A stretch of 64,000 bases of DNA from an uncultured Clostridia bacterium (GTDB lineage: Bacteria; Bacillota; Clostridia; Christensenellales; Borkfalkiaceae). The notes under the pieces are model-generated. The model was given only the letters and a program-made list of their open reading frames with translations. It was not told the origin of the DNA and searched no databases. Position numbers and translations under genes: made by a program. The stretch is taken from positions 1 to 64,000 of the forward strand of contig CAJOMT010000003.1 of the NCBI GenBank assembly GCA_905235815.1, read 5' to 3'. Position 1 is the first letter of the stretch. Every line of letters starts with the position of its first letter. Shown here piece by piece: positions 19,053 through 26,979 of the stretch.

Positions 19053-20030
19053 ATGGATATAAAAATCACCAAAAAGAGATTAGCCAACGTATTGAACTAC
19101 GAATGGCTATTGTCGATAGTTTGTATAATCGGCGCCATAGTTTTATGGTCGCTGTTGTATACTATGCTTGCTACCAGGTTGACGGACGGACAGCAATTTT
19201 ACTTTGTAAAATACGAAGGGGTATATACTAATTCTGCAGATGCCGATTCCAAATTTATTGAAAATTTGCGAAATGGCGGCGGCAGAGACGGCAAGAGCGT
19301 ACTTTCATACGACGTATATGCGGTTAACTTGACGGAAATAATGAGCGCAGGCGGTTATTCGGCGTATGCAATGCTCGATTTAAGGCTGACGACCGGCGAG
19401 GGCGACGTAATAGTTATCGGCGGAGGAAATAAGGAATACGTCGAGGGCGAAAGTATGAGTGATTTATTGAGTCTTGTTTCGAGCAGACGCTTAATGACTA
19501 TAGACGAATTACTGAGCGGAGCATACGAATATACCGTAGGTAATGGTTTTATATCCGAAACCGGCGAAATACAAGAGGAAAAAATAGAGGACTATTTCAG
19601 AAACGTAAGGATAAAGAGCGCCCGTAATTACAGACGGATGTATAATAGCGAGGAGAAAATCCGCGAGGGCGTAAAAAATGAGATAGACAGAATCCATTCG
19701 ATATATCAAAACTATATAGTGGTTTCTTCGGCAATAGAAGCGGCTAAGGAAGCCGGCGAAGATTTTCTTTGGTATTCTAAGCCCGTATATGTCAATTCGT
19801 CTGAAGTAAGTTACGGTGACCAAGCGGCATACGGCATAGATTTAAGTAAATTAAAAGAATATAAGATCGGCAACGGTATATGGCATACTTATGACGAAAG
19901 CGGCAATTCGACAGTTGACGGACTCGTTTTCGCCGTTATTAACGATTCGGCAATTGAACAGTATGATTTACGATATGAATCGCTTGCCGTTATCGAATAT
20001 ATAATAAGGACGTACAGCGAATATGCATAA
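19053..20030 (+). CDS. Unknown membrane-anchored protein upstream of tmk
   Basis: I do not recognise this 325-residue protein. A single membrane span lies at about residues 17-40 (WLLSIVCIIGAIVLWSLLYTML), with basic residues before it, so the remaining ~285 residues should be outside the cell. The ectodomain has no cysteine pair, repeat or catalytic motif that I can see. It overlaps the tmk start by 8 bases, so it heads the tmk-holB-ricT transcription unit. In Bacillus the genes near tmk are different (yaaO and others), so this is lineage-specific context. Confidence 0.75.
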   Translation: MDIKITKKRLANVLNYEWLLSIVCIIGAIVLWSLLYTMLATRLTDGQQFYFVKYEGVYTNSADADSKFIENLRNGGGRDGKSVLSYDVYAVNLTEIMSAGGYSAYAMLDLRLTTGEGDVIVIGGGNKEYVEGESMSDLLSLVSSRRLMTIDELLSGAYEYTVGNGFISETGEIQEEKIEDYFRNVRIKSARNYRRMYNSEEKIREGVKNEIDRIHSIYQNYIVVSSAIEAAKEAGEDFLWYSKPVYVNSSEVSYGDQAAYGIDLSKLKEYKIGNGIWHTYDESGNSTVDGLVFAVINDSAIEQYDLRYESLAVIEYIIRTYSEYA

Positions 20031-20655
20031 GGGAAGCGGATATTTTATAACATTAGAGGGCTGCGAAGGCTCGGGCAAGTCAACGCAGCTGAAAATGCTA
20101 TGTGCGTATCTTGAAGAAAAGGGCATAGACGCCGTCTATACGAGGGAACCGGGCGGGACTGTTATATCCGAAAAGATCCGCTCGATAATACTCGATAACG
20201 AAAACAAAATAATGAGTGATGAGGCCGAGGCGCTTTTATATGCTGCGTCCCGTATACAGAATGTAAAGGAGAAGATTTTACCGGCATTAGAGAGCGGTAA
20301 AACGGTTATTTGCGACAGGTACGTGGATTCTTCTTTTGCGTATCAGGCGTATGCGAGGGGTTTAGGCTACGATTTTATATATAACATAAATGAATTTGCC
20401 ATAAAGACTTGTATGCCGGATATGACCTTATTTTTTGACATATCACCCGAAAGGGCGTTCGAACGCAAAGGCGGCGTAGATACGGGAGATAGGATAGAAC
20501 TCAGCGGACTCGATTTTCATAAATCGGTCTATAACGGGTATAATAAATTGGCGGAAAAATTTTCGGACAGAATAGTCAGAATAGACGCTACAAAGAGCAA
20601 AGCCGAAATTTTTGCGAATGTAAAAGCAAATCTTAACCGATTGGGAATAGTGTGA
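20023..20655 (+). CDS. tmk: Thymidylate kinase
   Basis: Thymidylate kinase phosphorylates dTMP to dTDP for DNA synthesis. The P-loop GCEGSGKST is at residues 13-21, YTREPGGT follows at about 39, and the DR(Y/H) motif CDRYVDSSFAYQ begins near residue 93. The 210-residue length is normal. The ATG overlaps the upstream gene, and holB begins one base after the stop, which points to one operon with the replication gene holB as in Bacillus. Confidence 0.97.
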   Translation: MHKGSGYFITLEGCEGSGKSTQLKMLCAYLEEKGIDAVYTREPGGTVISEKIRSIILDNENKIMSDEAEALLYAASRIQNVKEKILPALESGKTVICDRYVDSSFAYQAYARGLGYDFIYNINEFAIKTCMPDMTLFFDISPERAFERKGGVDTGDRIELSGLDFHKSVYNGYNKLAEKFSDRIVRIDATKSKAEIFANVKANLNRLGIV

Positions 20656-20656
20656 T

Positions 20657-21598
20657 ATGACGTTTGCCGAAATCGTTAAAACAACGAATGCATATAAGAT
20701 TATGGCGGGAGAAAAGCGCAACGACGTTTTAAGTCATGCTTATCTCATAATCTGTGATGACGGCAAGGCGCTAAGGGACTACCTTAAAATATTTGCCAAG
20801 CTTATAATGTGCGACGGCGATGAATTTTGCGGCGAGTGCAGAACTTGTCGGCTTATAGATAAAGAGGTGTATCCCGACTGCACTTTTTATCCGCAAGAAA
20901 AGGATAAAATTTTGGTGTCGGATATAGACGATTTAGTCTCTCAAACATACGTCAGACCGCTCGAAAATAAGCGTAGATTATTCGTATTATGCGGAGCGGA
21001 GAATATGAATACTTCCGCACAGAATAAACTGTTAAAGACGCTTGAAGAGCCGCCCGAAAACGTTGTGATTTTGATGGGCGCAACGTCAGAGTATCCGTTG
21101 CTTGCTACGATAAAATCGAGAGTTAAAAAGCTTGAAATACCGCCTATTCATTCGGAAATATTGTTTGACGTTTTAAAGAGTGAATTGACCGACGAGGATA
21201 GGTTAAAGCGTGCTATTGCGTTGAGCGGCGGCAGAGTAGGCGAAGCCATAAGTTCGTATAACAGCGGCAAGGGCGAAGAACTGTTTATAAAATGCCGTAA
21301 AATCTTAAATGAGATGAAGACTTCGAGAGACGTGTTATCGTTTGTAGGAGATATAGATAAAGACGATATATCCGATTTTATAACCGCAATGAAGATTGAA
21401 GCAGGCGAGATTCAGCGAAGAATAATAAGGGAAAACGTCAAGGAAATAAACGGATATACGGTAGGTGCGCTCGTAGCGATAGAAGAATTACTCGATAAAA
21501 AATGCGACGCATTAAACTTTAATGCGAACGGAAATATGACTATTGACAGGATCCTGCTCGGCATTTTGGAGGAAAAGCATAAATGGCAACAATTGTAG
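20657..21598 (+). CDS. holB: DNA polymerase III delta' subunit
   Basis: The 313-residue delta' subunit is the fixed stator of the clamp loader. HAYLIICDDGKALRDYL shows the expected loss of a working Walker A motif compared with DnaX, and four zinc cysteines C52, C58, C61 and C64 follow. ENMNTSAQNKLLKTLEEPPE (about residues 115-134) is the AAA+ sensor region, and the SRC-type segment appears as SRV. The last 16 bases overlap ricT. The yaaQ/yaaR genes that separate tmk and holB in Bacillus are missing here. Confidence 0.93.
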   Translation: MTFAEIVKTTNAYKIMAGEKRNDVLSHAYLIICDDGKALRDYLKIFAKLIMCDGDEFCGECRTCRLIDKEVYPDCTFYPQEKDKILVSDIDDLVSQTYVRPLENKRRLFVLCGAENMNTSAQNKLLKTLEEPPENVVILMGATSEYPLLATIKSRVKKLEIPPIHSEILFDVLKSELTDEDRLKRAIALSGGRVGEAISSYNSGKGEELFIKCRKILNEMKTSRDVLSFVGDIDKDDISDFITAMKIEAGEIQRRIIRENVKEINGYTVGALVAIEELLDKKCDALNFNANGNMTIDRILLGILEEKHKWQQL

Positions 21599-22461
21599 GA
21601 ATAAAATTCAAACATACCGGAAAGATATATTATTTTGACCCGACGGGCAAAAATTACCGAAAAGGCAGCGGCGTTATAGTAGAAACGGCGAGAGGCGTTG
21701 AATACGGTACGGTCGTCATAGAGAAAAAGGAAGTAGCCGATGACAAGATCGTTCAGCCCTTAAAGCCTATTTTGCGGCCGGCTAGTGCCGATGACGAGGC
21801 GAAAGTAAAGAAGAACGAAGAAAGAGTTCCGGAGGCCTTAAAGATTGCGACTGAAAAGAGCAAGGCGAGGGGCTTGGATATGAAGTTTATCGACGCAGAA
21901 TACACTTTCGACGGCAGCAAAATAATATTTTATTTTACGGCAGCGAGCCGAATTGATTTCAGAGAACTCGTAAAAGATATGGCGGCGGCGCTTCATAACA
22001 GAATAGAACTAAGACAAATCGGAATAAGGGACGAAACGAGGCTTATCGGAGGAATTGCTCCGTGTGGCAGAGTGTGTTGTTGTGCGGCGGGGGTTGCGGA
22101 CTTTAAAAAGTCGTCTATAAAAATGGCGAAAACGCAAGGCTTATCGTTGAACCCATCGAAGATCAGCGGACTTTGCGGCAGATTGATGTGCTGTTTGGAA
22201 TATGAAAATAATCATTACAGCGAAACGTTCAAGAAGATGCCGAAAGTCGGAAGCGAAGTGACTACGCCGGACGGCAAAGCGACGGTAGTATCTAATAATA
22301 TGCTTAAAATGCTTGTCAAGACCAAGTTTGAGGCGAGCGACGGAAGTTTGAGTTATAAAGAGTATAATTTATCGGATATAAAAGTCAAAAATGCGAACAA
22401 CATTGCGGACATAGACGATTCCGCAGACGATTCCGAGATAAAAGAACTTTTGGACGACTGA
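21583..22461 (+). CDS. ricT: PSP1-domain regulatory protein RicT (YaaT)
   Basis: RicT is the PSP1-domain member of the RicA-RicF-RicT (YmcA-YlbF-YaaT) complex, which binds iron-sulfur clusters and promotes RNase Y-dependent maturation of mRNAs and developmental regulation in Bacillus. The 292-residue protein keeps the cysteine-rich segments: C161, C165-C167 (CGRVCCC) and C198, C203, C204 (LCGRLMCCLEYE). The PSP1 C-terminal domain is at about residues 60-150. An acidic tail ends the protein. Position directly after holB is the same as in Bacillus. Confidence 0.93.
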   Translation: MATIVGIKFKHTGKIYYFDPTGKNYRKGSGVIVETARGVEYGTVVIEKKEVADDKIVQPLKPILRPASADDEAKVKKNEERVPEALKIATEKSKARGLDMKFIDAEYTFDGSKIIFYFTAASRIDFRELVKDMAAALHNRIELRQIGIRDETRLIGGIAPCGRVCCCAAGVADFKKSSIKMAKTQGLSLNPSKISGLCGRLMCCLEYENNHYSETFKKMPKVGSEVTTPDGKATVVSNNMLKMLVKTKFEASDGSLSYKEYNLSDIKVKNANNIADIDDSADDSEIKELLDD

Positions 22462-22512
22462 AAATAGTTTAATAAAAAAGCGTTATAAAAATAAAAAAGT
22501 TATAGAAAAATA

Positions 22513-22541
22513 TATACAAATCCAAAAATTTGTGATATAAT
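22513..22541 (+). promoter_or_regulatory. Promoter of the ferredoxin gene with palindrome in the spacer
   Basis: TATACA (22513-22518), 17-base spacer and TATAAT (22536-22541). An inverted repeat ACAAAT (22516-22521) / ATTTGT (22528-22533) fills the spacer, a typical repressor site. Start of transcription would be near 22548. Confidence 0.6.
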
Positions 22542-22590
22542 AAAAACAAGCAGTAGTGCGATAATAAAAAACTTACGGAGGTTTAGAAAA

Positions 22591-22761
22591 ATGGCTTATA
22601 AAATTACAGACGCATGTGTTTCTTGCGGCGCTTGTGCGGAGAATTGTCCCGTAGCGGCGATATCTCAAGGAGATACTCAATACGTAATCGATCCGGACAC
22701 CTGTATAGGTTGCGGCGCTTGTGCGGAAATTTGTCCTGTGGGCGCGCCCGTAGAAGATTAA
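22591..22761 (+). CDS. 2[4Fe-4S] ferredoxin
   Basis: This 56-residue protein is a clostridial-type ferredoxin, a small soluble electron carrier for anaerobic redox enzymes. Two CxxCxxCxxxCP motifs are visible: C9-C12-C15-C19 (CVSCGACAENCP) and C38-C41-C44-C48 (CIGCGACAEICP). GGAGG is 11 bases before the ATG. It sits between ricT and the yabB homologue, where Bacillus has yabA, and has its own promoter and terminator. Confidence 0.97.
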   Translation: MAYKITDACVSCGACAENCPVAAISQGDTQYVIDPDTCIGCGACAEICPVGAPVED

Positions 22762-22767
22762 AAAGAG

Positions 22768-22800
22768 AAAGGGCTGCCTTTAAGCGGCCCTTTTGTTTTT
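22768..22800 (+). terminator. Terminator after ferredoxin, overlapping the next gene start
   Basis: AAAGGGCTGC (22768-22777) pairs with GCGGCCCTTT (22784-22793) with one G-U pair and a six-base loop, followed by TGTTTTTT. The next ATG is at 22802, immediately after the T tract. Confidence 0.88.
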
Positions 22801-22801
22801 T

Positions 22802-23494
22802 ATGTTGAGAGACGGAGAACGCTATGAGGAATTGCTCATCGGCGGTTATAAAATAATACAGAACGAAAATCTGTACAGATTTTCGAGCGACGCTATAATA
22901 TTATCCCGTTTTGCGCCGAAAATAAGCGGTAGAGTGGCAGATTTTTGTGCGGGTTCGGGAATAGTCGGAATACATTATTTTGCGCTTTTAGACGAAAATA
23001 AGCAAGTTAAAGAGGGAACGCAAATCGACGAGTTCGAGTTGCAGGCTTCGCTTGCGGATATGTGCGAGAGAAGTATAGAGTATAACGGGCTGGGCGACCA
23101 TATTAAATGTTATAATACGGCATTGCAGGATATCGGAAGCGATTTTAACAATAAGTATTCGCTGATACTCTGTAATCCTCCCTATAAAAAAAAGGACTCG
23201 GGCGAGCAAAATACGGAAGATCATATTACAATATGCCGCCACGAAGTGCGTATTACTTTGGAAGAAATCGTTTTAATTTCTTCAAAGAAATTAAAAGTCG
23301 GCGGTAGACTTTGTATTTGCCAAAGAACCGAACGGCTTACCGATCTGCTCGTAGCGCTCAGAAATTGCGGATTAGAGCCGTCGAGAATGCAGTTTGTAAC
23401 GTCAGGAAAGTCAAAAATGCCGTATCTTGTTTTAGTTGAGGCGGCAAAAGGCGTAAAGCCGCAACTGAAAGTTTTACCGAATTACGAGAACTGA
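22802..23494 (+). CDS. trmN6: tRNA1(Val) A37 N6-methyltransferase family (YabB/TrmN6-like)
   Basis: This 230-residue SAM-dependent methyltransferase is the YabB/TrmN6 type, which N6-methylates an adenine in tRNA. SAM motif I is DFCAGSGIVG (47-56) and the catalytic NPPY is at 125-128. The start LRDGERYEELLIGGYKIIQN matches the family N-terminus, so I chose ATG 22802; no Shine-Dalgarno precedes it because the ferredoxin terminator T tract is there. An in-frame TTG at 22793 lies inside the terminator stem. Synteny (ricT - yabB - rsmI) supports the call. Confidence 0.88.
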   Translation: MLRDGERYEELLIGGYKIIQNENLYRFSSDAIILSRFAPKISGRVADFCAGSGIVGIHYFALLDENKQVKEGTQIDEFELQASLADMCERSIEYNGLGDHIKCYNTALQDIGSDFNNKYSLILCNPPYKKKDSGEQNTEDHITICRHEVRITLEEIVLISSKKLKVGGRLCICQRTERLTDLLVALRNCGLEPSRMQFVTSGKSKMPYLVLVEAAKGVKPQLKVLPNYEN

Positions 23495-23496
23495 TT

Positions 23497-24293
23497 ATGT
23501 TTTATTTTGTTTCCACGCCTATCGGCAACTTGAAAGACATAACTTTAAGGGCACCCTTAAAGAAGTAGACGTCATCGCTTGTGAAGATACGAGAACGTCT
23601 TTAAAATTATTAAACTTCTACGGAATAAAAAAGCCGCTTGTCGCATATCACAAGTTTAATGAACGAACTTCGGCGGAAGGTCTTATAGCGCTTCACGAGC
23701 AAGGAAAGAGCGTTGCGATTATAACAGATGCGGGAACGCCCGTCATATCCGATCCCGGGAACGTTTTGACGGAGATGCTCATCGAAAGGGGAATACCGTT
23801 TACGGTTGTACCGGGAGCGACTGCGTTTACGTCGGCGCTTATATTATCCGGTATGGATGCGTCGAGATTTGCCTTTATCGGATTTTTACCCGAGAAAAAG
23901 AAGGATGCAAAAGAGGTTTTGGAAAAGTATAAAGATCTCGATATGACCTTGATATTTTACAGTGCGCCGCACGATTTAAAGAAAAATCTGGAATTACTGT
24001 ATTCTGTTTTTGGAGACAGAAAAGCGGCTACCGTCAAAGAGATAACCAAAATGTTTGAAAAGACCGTCAGGCTAAGTCTATCGGATTATGAAGCGGTAGA
24101 GGAGCCGAAGGGCGAATACGTCATAGTAGTCGAGGGCGGAAAAGGAAAGTTGTCAGACTTTACGGAACTTTCGGTCGAGGAACATTTATCGAAATATCTC
24201 GATGAAGGTATGGATAAAAAAGAAGCAATTAAATTAGTTGCGAAAGAGCGAGGAATACCGAAAAACGAAGTATATAAATTTACGATAAAATAA
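23497..24293 (+). pseudogene. rsmI: 16S rRNA C1402 2'-O-methyltransferase RsmI, broken by a frameshift
   Basis: RsmI methylates C1402 in 16S rRNA. The frame from ATG 23497 gives MFYFVSTPIGNLKDITLRA and then stops at TAG 23566-23568. A second frame, shifted by +2, continues from 23556 as LKEVDVIACEDTRTSLKLLN and stays RsmI-like to 24293, including TDAGTPVISDPG and the C-terminal helical domain. Three residues expected between LRA and LKEVD are reduced to two bases, so about 7 bases (or 1) are missing near 23554. Either the gene is inactive or the assembly has an indel; the rest of the protein is well preserved, which favours a recent event or an error. Confidence 0.85.
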
Positions 24294-24315
24294 CGAACGG
24301 AATAATAAAAGTTTT

Positions 24316-24334
24316 GATATTTTTCTAAAATATC
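24316..24334. repeat. AT-rich inverted repeat abutting the 24336 promoter
   Basis: GATATTTT (24316-24323) and AAAATATC (24327-24334) around TCT. It ends one base before the -35 hexamer. It could be an operator or a weak end signal for rsmI; it lacks a T tract on the + strand. Confidence 0.4.
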
Positions 24335-24335
24335 A

Positions 24336-24364
24336 TTGACAAAACGACGAATTTACATTATACT
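24336..24364 (+). promoter_or_regulatory. Near-consensus sigma-A promoter
   Basis: TTGACA (24336-24341), 17-base spacer, TATACT (24359-24364). Transcription would begin about 24371, giving a short leader to the lipoprotein at 24389. Confidence 0.85.
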
Positions 24365-24388
24365 GTATATAATGTGAGGAGTATTATT

Positions 24389-25060
24389 ATGAAAGGTAAA
24401 ATTATTTCTCTTTTAATGTCGACAATGCTTGCCGTTTTGGCATTGGCGTCGTGCGATATAGGAATAACAAATAAAGAATACAAACCTACGCCCGACAGTT
24501 ATTTTACTTTTACTTATATTGAAGAATCGGACGCATATTCGATAGCGGCGAAAGACGGCGTAACCTTGCCGAGCGAATTAAAATTGCCGGCAAAATATAG
24601 CGGAAAGGATATAGTATCGATTTCTTACGAGGGCTTTATCGGCGATGAAAACGTAACGAGGGTTACTATTCCGGCAGGATATGAAAAAATCGGTGTGAGT
24701 GCGTTTAAGGACTGTAAAAATCTGAAAAGCGTAACGATAAATGCGGATATCACGGCGATAGGCTCGATGGCGTTTTCGGAATGTAAGGTGCTTAGGACCG
24801 TTACTTTCCCCGCCTCGCTTAAAGAGATAGGGGCGTATGCGTTTTATGACACGGCGATATATTCGGCGAAATTCAAAGCGCTTGAGAAAATTGACGAATA
24901 TGCGTTTTATGGTTGTGAATATTTAAAGAACGTATATATACCCGAAACCACTTCGCAGATAGGAGATTTTGCGTTTGGCGGATGCGGAATCGTGAATTTC
25001 GACGTTGCGGCGGCAAATCCTTATTATACCGTCAGAAACGGTGAAATAGTAAATAAATAA
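24389..25060 (+). CDS. Lipoprotein with BspA-type leucine-rich repeats
   Basis: The 223-residue product has a lipoprotein signal (LALASC, lipid cysteine C22). From about residue 85 onward it carries BspA/LRR_5 repeats: VTIPAGYEKIGVSAFKDCKNL, VTINADITAIGSMAFSECKVL, VTFPASLKEIGAYAFYDTAIY and similar, a fold used by gut bacteria and parasites for surface binding. The ATG at 24389 is favoured over an in-frame GTG at 24374 because GAGGAG lies between them. It is monocistronic, with its own promoter and terminator. The same repeat type reappears in the giant protein at 39281. Confidence 0.88.
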   Translation: MKGKIISLLMSTMLAVLALASCDIGITNKEYKPTPDSYFTFTYIEESDAYSIAAKDGVTLPSELKLPAKYSGKDIVSISYEGFIGDENVTRVTIPAGYEKIGVSAFKDCKNLKSVTINADITAIGSMAFSECKVLRTVTFPASLKEIGAYAFYDTAIYSAKFKALEKIDEYAFYGCEYLKNVYIPETTSQIGDFAFGGCGIVNFDVAAANPYYTVRNGEIVNK

Positions 25061-25067
25061 TTATATT

Positions 25068-25093
25068 AAAGCCGCTACTAAAGCGGCTTTTTT
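25068..25093 (+). terminator. Terminator after the LRR lipoprotein
   Basis: AAAGCCGCT (25068-25076) pairs with AGCGGCTTT (25082-25090), five-base loop, followed by TTT. Confidence 0.9.
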
Positions 25094-25106
25094 AAAGGGA
25101 TAATAT

Positions 25107-25685
25107 ATGTACGGAGATTTTTACGCATATCTTGCGAGAATGAAATATATCAAGCGTTGGGCGCTTATGCGTTCGCAAAGCGAAGAAAACGTAATGGAAC
25201 ACAGTTGGGAGGTTGCGGCGGTTGCCCATGCGCTTGCGCTAATAAAAAATACGATGTTCGGCGGCAAAGTCGACGAATATAAAGTTGTGTGCATGGCGCT
25301 CTATCACGAGACGAGCGAGGTAATAACGGGAGATTTGCCTACTCCGATAAAATATTTCAATTCCGAGATAAATTCGGCGTACAAAGACTTGGAGAAACTT
25401 GCCGGCGAGAAACTCATAAAGAGATTACCGGAAGAATTGCAGGGGAAATATGCGGAGTTTATTTTCTGCGACGCAAATTCAGAGGAATATAAACTTATGA
25501 AGGCGGCGGATAAAATTTCCGCATATATAAAATGCGTAGAAGAGATTAAAGGCGGAAACAGCGAATTCAAGTCGGCGAAGGAAAGTATCGGAAAAGATAT
25601 ATACGGCAATGCCGATCCTGCGGTAAAATATTTCGTAGAGAATATATTGCCGTCTTTCGAAAAAACCCTCGACGAATTGGAATAA
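25107..25685 (+). CDS. yfbR: YfbR-like 5'-deoxynucleotidase (HD domain)
   Basis: YfbR dephosphorylates deoxyribonucleoside 5'-monophosphates. The 192-residue HD-fold protein has R17-W18, H32 in EHSWEVA, the loop ITGDLPTPIKYFN at 73-85 with D76, and a later D in KAADKISAYIK. These align with the E. coli catalytic set. The motif equivalent to HD reads H67-E68 (YHETSE), so one metal ligand would be Glu rather than Asp. AAAGGGA precedes the ATG. The next gene is 44 bases downstream. Confidence 0.85.
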   Translation: MYGDFYAYLARMKYIKRWALMRSQSEENVMEHSWEVAAVAHALALIKNTMFGGKVDEYKVVCMALYHETSEVITGDLPTPIKYFNSEINSAYKDLEKLAGEKLIKRLPEELQGKYAEFIFCDANSEEYKLMKAADKISAYIKCVEEIKGGNSEFKSAKESIGKDIYGNADPAVKYFVENILPSFEKTLDELE

Positions 25686-25729
25686 AAAATTTTCAAGGTG
25701 GAATAATTATATCGTCAAGGAGGTATTTT

Positions 25730-25885
25730 ATGCAGAAATTAAATCCGGGCGATATAGCCCCGACTACCGGACGCTATAAGGTTGTCGATTCTCATGGTAA
25801 CAAATTAGACGTTGTCGAAGTACAAGAGGGTAACAGACTTCCTCCCACGCAAAGTTCGGAGTACTATTACGTTTACGAAGATTAA
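25730..25885 (+). CDS. YjzC-like small protein
   Basis: A 51-codon gene with a perfect AAGGAGGT (25717-25724) encodes a small acidic protein. LNPGDIAPTTGRYKVVDSHG resembles the RPGDKAPNNGVY start of the Bacillus YjzC family, whose function is unknown. The C-terminus is tyrosine-rich (SEYYYVYED). It probably shares a transcript with the upstream nucleotidase and is followed by a terminator. Confidence 0.75.
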   Translation: MQKLNPGDIAPTTGRYKVVDSHGNKLDVVEVQEGNRLPPTQSSEYYYVYED

Positions 25886-25901
25886 AATTCAGATTATATG
25901 T

Positions 25902-25937
25902 GAGCAGTCGGCTATTTGAGTCGGCTGCTCTCATTTT
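25902..25937 (+). terminator. Terminator with 12-bp stem
   Basis: GAGCAGTCGGCT (25902-25913) pairs with AGTCGGCTGCTC (25919-25930) over all 12 positions with two G-U pairs, loop ATTTG, followed by TCATTTT. Confidence 0.85.
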
Positions 25938-25956
25938 AAAAAGAATATGAAATATG

Positions 25957-25985
25957 TTGACTTATTTTTCGGTTGAATGTATAAT
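25957..25985 (+). promoter_or_regulatory. Promoter of the kinase-PqqD-peptidase operon
   Basis: TTGACT (25957-25962), exactly 17 bases, TATAAT (25980-25985). The predicted start near 25992 leaves a leader of about 11 bases before ATG 26003. Confidence 0.85.
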
Positions 25986-26002
25986 TAAATAGGTAGAGGA
26001 AG

Positions 26003-26716
26003 ATGATATATAAAATTGCCGGACTGAAAATACAAATAAACAATAAATACAAATATACGGAGCGTTTTTGCGAAAAATATCTCACCGACGAAACGACTTG
26101 CGACTTGATAGCGGACGTAACCGATGAGGAGTTTGAGAGAGAGAAACTCGCATCAAAAGATTTTTCGGACGGCTACGTAGAGAATATTTGTCTGTACCGT
26201 TCGCTATGCAGACAACTTCCCGATTTTGACAGATTTTTATTGCATTCTGCGGTTTTGGAATACGACGGTAAAGCGTATGCTTTTTTAGGGCATAGCGGAG
26301 CGGGTAAATCCACGCATACGAGTTTATGGCTTGAATACGTACAGGGCTCAAAAATAATAAACGGCGATAAGCCGATAATCGAATACAATGGCGGTAAATT
26401 TATCGCTTACGGCACGCCATGGAACGGCAAAGAGGGCAGAGGATATAACGGAAATGCCGAAATAGCGGGGCTATGCTTTATCGAACAAGCAAAGGATAAC
26501 AGAATCGAAAAACTTTCGATTGCGGAAACCGCTAATCGTATTTTTACGCAAGTATTGCTTCCGACTGACGAGAGCAATGCGGTAAAGACGTTGGAACTTA
26601 TAGATAAACTTGTGCGCAGCGTTCCGTCTTACGTTTTATATTGCGACGTGTCCGAAGATGCTGTAAAGACGTCATACGAGGCGCTTGTCGGTAAAAATTA
26701 TAGGAGAAATATATGA
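26003..26716 (+). CDS. HPr kinase-like P-loop protein
   Basis: This 237-residue protein resembles the C-terminal kinase domain of HprK but lacks its N-terminal domain. H81 in LLHSAVLEYDGKAYAFLG leads into the P-loop GHSGAGKST at 96-104, and INGDKPII (119-126) matches the metal-binding DD region. Relatives serve as peptide or small-molecule kinases in modified-peptide clusters, for instance in phosphorylated lasso peptides. It overlaps the next gene by 4 bases. The substrate is unknown. It is not the carbon-catabolite HprK, which is longer and has other neighbours. Confidence 0.82.
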   Translation: MIYKIAGLKIQINNKYKYTERFCEKYLTDETTCDLIADVTDEEFEREKLASKDFSDGYVENICLYRSLCRQLPDFDRFLLHSAVLEYDGKAYAFLGHSGAGKSTHTSLWLEYVQGSKIINGDKPIIEYNGGKFIAYGTPWNGKEGRGYNGNAEIAGLCFIEQAKDNRIEKLSIAETANRIFTQVLLPTDESNAVKTLELIDKLVRSVPSYVLYCDVSEDAVKTSYEALVGKNYRRNI

Positions 26717-26979
26717 AAATAAAGAAAGGGTTTGTGGTAAGAGAGGTCGGCGGCGAGAATATAGCCGTACCAATCGGCGAAATGGCGAAAGAATTTCACG
26801 GAATGATAAAACTCAATGATTCGGCGTTGTTTTTATGGAATTTTTTCAATGACGACAGAACGAGGGACGAAGCGGTAGCGGCTCTTATGGGCGAGTATGA
26901 AATTACTGAAGAAGAAGCGATAAAGGGCGTAGACTCTTTTATAAAACTCGTAACGGACAACGGCTTTGCAGATAGATGA
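26713..26979 (+). CDS. PqqD-like peptide-binding protein
   Basis: The 88-residue protein has the PqqD-like winged-helix layout: an N-terminal beta segment (FVVREVGGENIAVPIG), then LNDSALFLWNFFND near residue 34-47, and a helical end (VDSFIKLVTDNGF). PqqD proteins hold the leader of a precursor peptide for modifying enzymes. It overlaps both neighbours (ATGA), so the three gene products are translationally coupled. No radical SAM partner is visible nearby. Confidence 0.82.
   Translation: MKIKKGFVVREVGGENIAVPIGEMAKEFHGMIKLNDSALFLWNFFNDDRTRDEAVAALMGEYEITEEEAIKGVDSFIKLVTDNGFADR

Noticed and set aside
25730..25885. The 51-residue YjzC-like protein as the precursor peptide for the PqqD cassette
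   Set aside because: It is separated from the cassette by a strong terminator and a new promoter, resembles a known non-precursor family, and has no obvious leader/core division or cysteine/serine core.
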